Assembly: GCF_018449635.1 (NCBI RefSeq)
Contig: NZ_JAAVUV010000009.1
Location: 1-64,000 of the forward strand
DNA: 64,000 nucleotides
Reading direction: 5' to 3'
Source: Caballeronia sp. dw_276
Lineage (GTDB): Bacteria > Pseudomonadota > Gammaproteobacteria > Burkholderiales > Burkholderiaceae
Shown here: piece after piece, positions 27,910 through 35,267 of the stretch
Position numbering within the stretch: position 1 is the first letter of the stretch
How the letters are laid out: every line of letters starts with the position of its first letter
Translations under genes and position numbers: made by a program
The notes under the pieces: model-generated
Told to the model about the DNA's origin: nothing
The model's database searches: none
Seen by the model: the letters and a program-made list of their open reading frames with translations, nothing else

Positions 27910-28239
27910 TTATGCCCTCGATCGTGTCCCTACAATTCTGCGCGTACGCAGTCATGGCTTGCCAAGCCTCCGCCAAAGCATGCAGACCGTCAAGCCGCTC
28001 TCGCCGGATGAGGAACAATTATCGATCGACCGGGCCGGCGCCCGCGCTTGGGAGAACCAATATTTTTAGAAACAGTATTATTCACACAGATAAACCCGGA
28101 TACCTTAGTCCCCCGGGTCGCCAGCTACCACGGCAAAATGGCAGCGCAGTTGGTCCGGACTTTTGCTCGAATTCGTCTTGCATTGGCCGGCGGTCACAGC
28201 AAACCCTCCGCCTCAACTACCGCCACGTGAATACACTCC
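27910..28239. other. Gene-free interval between wzt and the 528-residue gene
   Basis: 330 bases. A + strand frame of 127 codons (27912-28295) overlaps the end of wzt, has no motif, and is judged to be chance. No clear terminator seen. Confidence 0.4.
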
Positions 28240-29028
28240 CTATCGCAGTCCAACAGACGCTGGAGCAACATTCTGACCTGGGATCGAGCTTGTAAAGTAT
28301 TGGTCGCAAACCTCATCTGCTGCGCCTTCCATACGAATCTTCCCGTGCTCTAGCCAAATAACACGGTTACAGGTCGCCTTGATCATATGATGAGAGTGAG
28401 TCGCGATCACCAGAATATTGGTCGCCTGAACAAGCTCAGTCAGTCTCGCTTCAGCTTTTATCTTGAAACCCTCATCGCCTACGGAAAGCCACTCGTCCAT
28501 TAAGAGGATATTCGGCCGAACCACCGTGGAGACAGCAAACGCGAGACGAAGATGCATACCCGTCGAATACGTTCTGACCGGCATGTCAATAAAATCGCCG
28601 AGTTCGGAAAACTCGATGATTTCATCCAGTTGGTCTTTCATCTGCGCTTTGGTCATCCCTAACAAGGCGCCCCGAAAAAAGATGTTTGAGCGACCTGACG
28701 CTTCGGGGTCGATTCCAAGCGATATATCGATCAACGAACCTACTTGGCCATTGATAGATGCAATCCCGGATGAAGGCTGATAGACGCCACTAAGCAATCT
28801 GAGTAATGTACTTTTTCCCGCACCGTTGTGGCCGATCAACGCGACGCGATCGCCATCGTTGATCGAAAAGTTCAGGTTTTCGAGCGCGCGAACGACAACG
28901 CGGCCCTGCTGGTCTGCACCAAGTTGTCCACCAGTGGCCACCTGCATGAGGCGCTTCTTCAGCGATCTTCCACTTGCGTTGTAGATCGGAAAGTCGATGC
29001 TAACGTCACGAAATTCAATATGCGCCAT
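28240..29028 (-). CDS. wzt: O-antigen/capsule ABC transporter ATP-binding protein
   Basis: 262 residues: Walker A GHNGAGKST (66-74), ABC signature YSTGMHLRLAFA and Walker B ILLMDEWLSVGD with the following H of ATHSHHM. This is the ATPase of a Wzm/Wzt-type polysaccharide exporter. It ends soon after the ATPase core, so it lacks the C-terminal carbohydrate-binding domain of long Wzt proteins such as that of E. coli O9a, and resembles KpsT/TagH-length proteins. The permease gene lies 12 bases upstream in the same operon. Confidence 0.92.
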   Translation of the reverse strand: MAHIEFRDVSIDFPIYNASGRSLKKRLMQVATGGQLGADQQGRVVVRALENLNFSINDGDRVALIGHNGAGKSTLLRLLSGVYQPSSGIASINGQVGSLIDISLGIDPEASGRSNIFFRGALLGMTKAQMKDQLDEIIEFSELGDFIDMPVRTYSTGMHLRLAFAVSTVVRPNILLMDEWLSVGDEGFKIKAEARLTELVQATNILVIATHSHHMIKATCNRVIWLEHGKIRMEGAADEVCDQYFTSSIPGQNVAPASVGLR

Positions 29029-29040
29029 AAGTCTTAATTC

Positions 29041-29841
29041 TCAAACCCAGTATGCAATGCGAGATTTGTATCGACCGAATACGAATAAGGCCACTGCCCA
29101 GCCAACAAACGCGAGCCCGATCGAGACCTCCCAGTTCGCCGCCGTGGGCAATTGACCAAGCAGCGGTGCCCTGAATATCTCGAATAAGTGAAAGAGCGGG
29201 TTCAGGTCCAGTAAATAAGCCTGCATATCCGGCGCAAGGCTGTGCGGCAGCCACATGATTGGCGTGAGAAAGTACAAAACTTGAAGCAGGCTTGCGACGA
29301 TCTGCGGAAGATCCCTATAGCGGGCACATATCACCGCCAGGATCAGTGCTAACCACATCAGATTGATTGTTATCAGCGCAAGGCCCGGAATACTGATAAG
29401 CGCAATGAGATTCAAGGGCCTGCCGACCGCAAGAAGCACAAGGGGAAATATCACGAGGTTATGGGCAAATATTATTAAATTGCGCCACAGCAGTCGAAGT
29501 ATGTGAACGTTCAAAGGGATCGGCAGTTGCTTGATGATGCCTTCTGCGGATATAAAGCCGGTACAGCCTTCGCTTATCACCGAGGAAATCAAACTCCATA
29601 GAATCATTCCCGCGGCCAAAAACGGCAGGAATTCACTCATAGGTGACTTAAAGATATGACCGAAGACGACTCCAATTGAACCGATCATCACGCCCATGCT
29701 GATGGTCAGCCAGAACGGACCGACTGCGGAGCGGCGATAGCGCTGGCGCACATCCTGCCAGCCTAGCATGCCAGCCAACGAATAGCGCTTGAGCGACGCC
29801 ACAATATCAGCTGTAGCTGACCGTGATGCAACGTTATGCAT
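29041..29841 (-). CDS. wzm: O-antigen/capsule ABC transporter permease
   Basis: 266 residues with six transmembrane helices and the ABC2 membrane family pattern: a soluble amphipathic start (LAGMLGWQDVRQRYRRS), GPFWLTISMGVMIGSIG, and the late FLTPIMWLPHSL...NPLFHLFEIFRAP. It forms the channel that exports the finished undecaprenyl-linked polysaccharide. The ATPase gene follows after 12 bases. Together they indicate ABC-dependent rather than Wzy-dependent assembly of this polymer. Confidence 0.92.
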   Translation of the reverse strand: MHNVASRSATADIVASLKRYSLAGMLGWQDVRQRYRRSAVGPFWLTISMGVMIGSIGVVFGHIFKSPMSEFLPFLAAGMILWSLISSVISEGCTGFISAEGIIKQLPIPLNVHILRLLWRNLIIFAHNLVIFPLVLLAVGRPLNLIALISIPGLALITINLMWLALILAVICARYRDLPQIVASLLQVLYFLTPIMWLPHSLAPDMQAYLLDLNPLFHLFEIFRAPLLGQLPTAANWEVSIGLAFVGWAVALFVFGRYKSRIAYWV

Positions 29842-29929
29842 TAGATGGTTCTTTTGGTAAAACTATCATTATAAACGATCGCGCCGCCCCAACCTGGAAC
29901 ATCCCGCCGTTCGGCAAACGTATGACGCG

Positions 29930-31807
29930 CTAGGCGAGCAGCGCTTGCCACGCCTGGGTGAACGCTTGCATCGAGTGTCGATCCGCTTCGGCGCGCGCCT
30001 CGGTTCGAAGCTGCGCGATGGCATCATCGGACGCATTAAAAAGCTGCTCGGACAAGCCGCATAGCTCAGCTTCCGTGCTAAAACTGAACCCGTTGACACC
30101 GGCTGCCACGTCTGGGGAATTCAAGGTATCTCGCCTGACGATCGGGATCGCGCCGCTCGACATGGCTTCGATCACATTCAGGCCGAATCGCGAATCCTCT
30201 CCGGCGTGCCAATAGATCGATGCCCCCTCAAGGACCGCCCTGCGGATCGCCTGGGGCGAGTCAAGATGAAAATGAACAGGCAAATCAGCAGCCAGCGCCC
30301 GGCACTCGGCGAAGTAGCGTCTGCTTGCAGAGTCAGGCGGCATCGATCCAACGAAGTGCAGTTCGGCGTGATACCCGCGCTTCACGAGACTTCGAAAGGC
30401 TTCGATCATGAACGAATGATGACTCGAGGCAGCGTCATCAGTGAACGGGCCCGCTGAAATTATCGTCATTCGCGACCGCTCGACCGTAAAACGTCCGGGA
30501 ATCACAGCGGGTTTGATGACGTGGACGCGTGCTGCGCCGGCCTCGATGTCAATCTCGTCGACAAACATTGCGAGCGCCCGACTTGCGCTCACGATCAAAC
30601 GCTCACTGTTGTCTACGAATGACATATCGGCGACTGAATCAACAAACCGATAACATTTTCTGGCGAGCCTACGGATTACTTCAGTTTGTTCGCTCGCGCC
30701 GTCGAGCGTCACCAGCACCTCGACCGGCGAGTGCATTTGCGCCGCCGGAAGCAGTTGCAACGGCGGGATCGGAAAGCCCAACGCCTCGCCGACCTGGTTG
30801 ATACGCAGGGGAGAAATCCTTTCCGGCGTCACGATGGAAATACGGTAACCCAAGGCATGAAGTGCAAAAACAATCGAAAACAAGAAACGGCTAGCTTCGC
30901 CATTGTCGATACGACGCGCCGTGTAAATAGCTGCGGACAGACGGGTATCCTCAGCGGCTGTGAGGTTCGGCGCTGTGGCCGACGGCGTAGCCTCCAGGTG
31001 CCGCCCTGTCCTCAGAAAGTGGGCCCACCGGTCAACCAGCTTGGCTCGATTCAGCGCGACCAGACCACTCAGATCGAGTCCATTCGACGGGTCCCCTGTC
31101 GTCGCATTCTCATGATGGACAATGCAAGACTGAGGGACGTAAAACGTCTTAAGCCCAAGCGCTCCAACCTTGAGACACAGGTCGACGTCTTCATAATAAG
31201 CGGGCTCATAAATGAAGTCGAACCCGAGAACGCGGTCGAAAACCTTTTTACGCATGGCGACGCAGGCAGCGGAGACATAGTCGACCACGCGCATGCGATT
31301 GAAGCGGGGATCGGATGGATCCTGAAATTTGCCTATCTGAACCGCGTCGCCTTGTTCATCGAGCAACGCGCCCGCTTCTTGCAAGACCCCGTGCGGATAA
31401 ACAAACTTCGGACCCGCCGCGCCGCAAAGCGGTTCAACACGAAATATTTCGATAAGCGGGCCAAGCCAATCCGGGTTGACGGTCACATCGTTGTTCATGA
31501 AAACGACGAATTCCCCTTTCGCCATTTCTGAGCCAAGATTGTTGCCTTCACCGAAAAACCGGTTAACGGCAAGCCGCAAAACTCTGTGCGGACCCTCGAA
31601 TGCACAAAGCAATGCGTACTCTTCCGCACGGCTGCCGTTATCCACCACGATGATCTCGTAGCGCGCTCCGTGCGTGTGCTCCATTAGGCTCTTCACGCAG
31701 TTGATGGTGAGCTGCGCCTTGTTCCAGTTCAATATGACGATTGACACTTCCGGGCGCGTTGCGTCATACCAAATGTCGGCACGCGACGAAATCGAGTCTG
31801 TACTCAT
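29930..31807 (-). CDS. GT2-GT4 fusion glycosyltransferase
   Basis: A 625-residue two-domain glycosyltransferase. Residues 15-270 are a GT2 domain: VSIVILNWNKAQLTINC, FMNNDVTVNPDW (metal site) and YYEDVDLCLKVG. Residues about 300-625 are a degenerate GT4-like domain ending in FGLNVIEAMSSGAIPIV, which keeps one glutamate of the E-x7-E pair. The GT2 part is close in style to rhamnosyltransferases of the WbbL/RfbF type, so dTDP-L-rhamnose from the rfb operon is a plausible donor. It lies in an operon between a small coiled-coil gene (12 bases upstream) and wzm (88 bases downstream). AGGAAA precedes the ATG. Confidence 0.83.
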   Translation of the reverse strand: MSTDSISSRADIWYDATRPEVSIVILNWNKAQLTINCVKSLMEHTHGARYEIIVVDNGSRAEEYALLCAFEGPHRVLRLAVNRFFGEGNNLGSEMAKGEFVVFMNNDVTVNPDWLGPLIEIFRVEPLCGAAGPKFVYPHGVLQEAGALLDEQGDAVQIGKFQDPSDPRFNRMRVVDYVSAACVAMRKKVFDRVLGFDFIYEPAYYEDVDLCLKVGALGLKTFYVPQSCIVHHENATTGDPSNGLDLSGLVALNRAKLVDRWAHFLRTGRHLEATPSATAPNLTAAEDTRLSAAIYTARRIDNGEASRFLFSIVFALHALGYRISIVTPERISPLRINQVGEALGFPIPPLQLLPAAQMHSPVEVLVTLDGASEQTEVIRRLARKCYRFVDSVADMSFVDNSERLIVSASRALAMFVDEIDIEAGAARVHVIKPAVIPGRFTVERSRMTIISAGPFTDDAASSHHSFMIEAFRSLVKRGYHAELHFVGSMPPDSASRRYFAECRALAADLPVHFHLDSPQAIRRAVLEGASIYWHAGEDSRFGLNVIEAMSSGAIPIVRRDTLNSPDVAAGVNGFSFSTEAELCGLSEQLFNASDDAIAQLRTEARAEADRHSMQAFTQAWQALLA

Positions 31808-31819
31808 GTCGTTTGTTTC

Positions 31820-32227
31820 CTAGTGCCTGATCCGGCGAAGTGCCTTGACCAACGCCCGCATTGGCCTCGTGATTGCCATTGAATATGAGTTCATGACGAC
31901 TTCGTAGGCAGCACGCGCCTCGGCGAGTTCCCTGTTGGCCTGACCCACCTCTTGGCTCAAACGCGCGATCGCACGGTCCTTCTCGGCATTCATATGGTTG
32001 GCAATGGCCAATTGCTCGGCGAGTTTGACTTCGGCACGCGCGGACTGCACATCGTGGCGTCGGCGGTCGATTTCATGAGCCCATGCCAGTTCACGATTTG
32101 AAGTTTCCTGAGCAATCCTTTCGGCTTCCCGTTCCTCGGCAGCGCGGACTGCCTGGTCAAGCGCATCCTTGAGACGTTCGATTTCGCGGCGCAAGGCGAA
32201 TTCCGTGTTTTCAGGGATATCGTGCAA
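31820..32227 (-). CDS. Small coiled-coil protein of polysaccharide locus
   Basis: 135 residues, nearly all a charged helical coiled coil (residues 8-110, rich in E, A, R and L), ending in NSYSMAITRPMRALVKALRR. That basic tail matches the segment following the coiled coil in the 1109-residue fusion ([16 protein letters not shown]) and in the 205-residue protein at 37810 (STSWRVTSPVRVGGQ). The tail could be an amphipathic membrane anchor. It is the first gene of the operon with the GT2-GT4 fusion, wzm and wzt. A role as a separate coiled-coil adaptor or length-setting partner is speculative. Confidence 0.65.
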   Translation of the reverse strand: MHDIPENTEFALRREIERLKDALDQAVRAAEEREAERIAQETSNRELAWAHEIDRRRHDVQSARAEVKLAEQLAIANHMNAEKDRAIARLSQEVGQANRELAEARAAYEVVMNSYSMAITRPMRALVKALRRIRH

Positions 32228-32584
32228 CCTTTAACCCTCATTGATTCGCGCGGTTTGCCGCATCGATAAAGACAACTGCAAGGCAGTAACTGAAACCGCC
32301 GCCAAGCATGGTCACATTGTATCGCACGTATTTTGCGGGGCTTATGCGTCCTCGTTCACCGCTTGTTGATCTGTCGTCCCCCCGGACCCATGACGCCTGC
32401 AGCACTGTGGCGAGCCGATCGAAACGTAGTTAGATGACTCAGATAACCGTGCCGTTTATACTCACTCCTTTTTGAAAGAACCATTCACAGGGGATTGTCT
32501 TGTTGCATCACGATCTGCCTGCATTGGCAAATTGTGCGTGGCCTACCGATCCCGGACGTTAAAGAGAAAGTGTAATTTATACTC
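32228..32584. other. Divergent intergenic region
   Basis: 357 bases between the start of the minus-strand export operon and the + strand acetylation genes. It must hold promoters for both; none is unambiguous. Confidence 0.45.
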
Positions 32585-33811
32585 ATGTCAGCAAAACTCT
32601 GGAACAAGCAAGCTCTGATAACGAAGACAATCTTTCCCCTTGTTTTCGTTTTCTTCAGCCTGGTTCCTCTTGTTTTATCCGCTGATACAACTTGCCCGGC
32701 TTTTCTTGTACGACTAGCTGGACACCTTTATCGGGCGCCCTTAATTGGCTTGCCACTAAGAACCGCAGATGAGTGGATCCAGAAGACCGATCAACCGGTT
32801 CAAGAATTACGCCCCCTTGCATCCTTTCCGTCACAATGGAAAGGATCCTGGTTCGACGTCGATAAAAACTATACGCTATTTGAAAAGTGGTTCTCCGATA
32901 ATCTCGGCCTGCGCAATGTGATGATTCGCGTGAAAAACCAGCTGGATTACCGGCTCTTTCATTCGTCAACGCGGGTGTACTTTGGAAAAGGCGACCAGAT
33001 CTACGGGCGTCATTTGATCGATGTAGAGCTTCCTTCCACTGAAGCAGCACTCGATACCTCCGAAAAAATCGATGCTGTTTATCGCGGGGTGGTGAAATTA
33101 TCCGATGACTTAAAGGCCATTGGCATCACAACTGTGTTTGTGACGCCAATGATGAAAGAGTACTTCATACAGGACCAACTACCGTTTTTTGCGCCGCGTT
33201 TGCCCGCAAACAGCAACTTCATGCGTTTGTACGACCGCATGAAGGCATCTCCCGAACTTCACTTTGTTGACGTTTATCAAATCATTAAGTCGATCCAGCC
33301 GAAATATCAAATCTTCTATAAGCAGGATTTTCACTGGACGAATACCTCTGCCCTCGAAGTTGCGAAGGCGAGCACGGACATGCTTGCCGATCTGACCGGA
33401 TCCGCCACCCGTTGGCAGCATCCGGTCGTCACGGAGCAGACGCCTTTCCTGGGTTCCGATGCACGGTTTGCCGCGTTAATCGATGAAAGGGAAATACCGG
33501 AGCAGGACCTCAAAAAGACTTGGCGCGACCGGCATTCATTTACTCAATTCGATCCGAAAACAACGGGAATCGAGTTTGAAACGGATACGCTTACGGACCC
33601 AAAGCTGCTACCGGCCGCCTGCTTGTATGGCAATAGCTTCAGTGACGGAATGCTGGCCGCCGGCTTGCCCGACTATTTCCAGAAGCTCACGAAGCTGGAC
33701 AGGATGCGGCCGTTAAAAGACATTCCATCGATGATGGCAGGACGTTGCAAAGTGGCGATCGTGCAAGTGCTCGACTTGTCTACGTCCTTGTGGCAATCGA
33801 TTCAACAATAA
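32585..33811 (+). CDS. AlgJ/AlgX-like O-acetyltransferase (periplasmic)
   Basis: 408 residues with an N-terminal signal anchor (FPLVFVFFSLVPLVLS, about residues 18-33). The body is an SGNH-like AlgJ/AlgX acetyltransferase domain: the D-x-H-W element is present as YKQDFHWTNTS (near 256), and a nucleophile-type serine lies in CLYGNSFSDG (near 344). In alginate-type systems this protein accepts acetyl groups from the AlgI-type MBOAT and places them on the polymer in the periplasm. The MBOAT gene follows after 46 bases. Substrate here is presumably a sugar of the locus polysaccharide. Confidence 0.78.
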   Translation: MSAKLWNKQALITKTIFPLVFVFFSLVPLVLSADTTCPAFLVRLAGHLYRAPLIGLPLRTADEWIQKTDQPVQELRPLASFPSQWKGSWFDVDKNYTLFEKWFSDNLGLRNVMIRVKNQLDYRLFHSSTRVYFGKGDQIYGRHLIDVELPSTEAALDTSEKIDAVYRGVVKLSDDLKAIGITTVFVTPMMKEYFIQDQLPFFAPRLPANSNFMRLYDRMKASPELHFVDVYQIIKSIQPKYQIFYKQDFHWTNTSALEVAKASTDMLADLTGSATRWQHPVVTEQTPFLGSDARFAALIDEREIPEQDLKKTWRDRHSFTQFDPKTTGIEFETDTLTDPKLLPAACLYGNSFSDGMLAAGLPDYFQKLTKLDRMRPLKDIPSMMAGRCKVAIVQVLDLSTSLWQSIQQ

Positions 33812-33857
33812 GCCGGAAAAAACATTCCGCCGCATGGAAACAAAAGGGCTGTGACTG

Positions 33858-35267
33858 ATGGTTTTTTCTTCTCCGGTTTTTCTCTTCATTTTCTTTCCCT
33901 GCTTTTCACTGATCTACGCCGTCCTGCCCCGCAACTGGCGCAATGCGTTTATCTTGCTGGGAAGCATGTGGTTCTACGTGCTTGGGGTAGGCGCCCTGAC
34001 GGTTGTCGTGCTTGGCATGTTGCTGTTCAACTGGCTCATGGCCGTGTTGATTGCCCGGGTGAACCACCGGGGCGGCTCCAGACTGCTACTGGCGCTGGCG
34101 ATCATCGCCGATCTGTGTCCGCTGATCTTCTTTAAATATCTGCTGTTTTTCACCCACGTATTTTCTGACATCACCGGCATTACGCCCGCTCCCCACCACA
34201 TCGCGTTTGGCACGATCCTGCCGCTTGGTATTTCGTTTTATACATTTCACTTCATTTCGTATCTTATCGATGTCTATCAGCGTCAGATCTCACCCGAAAA
34301 AAGCCTGCAGAAATTCGGGATATACATCTTTCTGTTTCCGCATCTCATTGCGGGCCCGGTAGTCCGGTTCGCTGAAATCCGCAGCCAGCTTCCCGACAAC
34401 AAGCGCCAACTGGTCAAGAGGGACATCTTTTGGGGGCTGGTGATATTTGTCATCGGCTTGTCGAAGAAAACTCTGCTTGCTGATCCGCTCGGCGCCGTCG
34501 TGGACTCGGTTTATCAGCCCGGGATTCCCGTCACGACCTACTCTGCATGGCTCGCCGCGATCTGCTATTCGTTCCAGATCTATTTCGATTTCTCCGGCTA
34601 CACCGATATGGCGATCGGCATGGCACGAATGATGGGCTTTCGTTTTCCGCGCAATTTCAACCGCCCTTACGCAGCCTCCAGCGTCACCGAGTTCTGGCAG
34701 CGCTGGCATATGACGCTTTCACGCTGGTTTCGTGACTACGTGTACATTCCAGCCGGGGGAAATCGCGGAACCGCATTCGCCACTTATCGGAATCTCTTTC
34801 TTGTTTTTGTTCTCTGTGCGTTGTGGCACGGCGCGGCTTATACCTTCCTCGTCTGGGGAATCGGCCACGGTGTGCTGATCGCGCTGGAACGTGCACGACT
34901 TCTGAATCTGAGGCGATTGCGCCTGGGGAGCTTGCCAGTCTTCGTCCTGGCCACACTGCTTTGGGTGCCGTTTCGCGCCCCAAGCATGATGGAAGCGTGG
35001 ACGCACTGGTCCGCAATGTTCGCATGGTCGAAAGCCGCGCCGTTGTGGGTCGATACCAACCGTTCGCTTGCCGACCCTAAAATCATGGCGTTGCTGGCGC
35101 TTGCAGCACTGGTATGCCTCGTCGGTGACCGCGCGTTTCGACGCTTCAAATCATTCGGCTTTAGACATCCGCGCTTGATCAGCATCTATTGCTTCGTACT
35201 CTATGTACTGGCATGCATATCCGCTGTCGAGCACGGGTTCAATCCGTTCATCTATTTTCAGTTTTAG
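33858..35267 (+). CDS. AlgI-like MBOAT O-acyltransferase
   Basis: 469 residues, polytopic, of the membrane-bound O-acyltransferase family. Key motifs: SVTEFWQRWHMTLSRWFRDY with the first conserved His, YIPAGGN, and ALWHGAAYTFLVWGIGHG with the invariant catalytic His. It moves acetyl groups across the membrane to the AlgJ-like partner encoded just upstream. The last 20 bases overlap the end of the convergent 848-residue glycosyltransferase gene, so the two transcripts are antisense at their 3' ends. Confidence 0.9.
   Translation: MVFSSPVFLFIFFPCFSLIYAVLPRNWRNAFILLGSMWFYVLGVGALTVVVLGMLLFNWLMAVLIARVNHRGGSRLLLALAIIADLCPLIFFKYLLFFTHVFSDITGITPAPHHIAFGTILPLGISFYTFHFISYLIDVYQRQISPEKSLQKFGIYIFLFPHLIAGPVVRFAEIRSQLPDNKRQLVKRDIFWGLVIFVIGLSKKTLLADPLGAVVDSVYQPGIPVTTYSAWLAAICYSFQIYFDFSGYTDMAIGMARMMGFRFPRNFNRPYAASSVTEFWQRWHMTLSRWFRDYVYIPAGGNRGTAFATYRNLFLVFVLCALWHGAAYTFLVWGIGHGVLIALERARLLNLRRLRLGSLPVFVLATLLWVPFRAPSMMEAWTHWSAMFAWSKAAPLWVDTNRSLADPKIMALLALAALVCLVGDRAFRRFKSFGFRHPRLISIYCFVLYVLACISAVEHGFNPFIYFQF

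Noticed and set aside
27912..28295. Plus-strand frame of 127 codons
   Set aside because: Overlaps the 3' end of wzt, has no ribosome-binding site and low-information composition.
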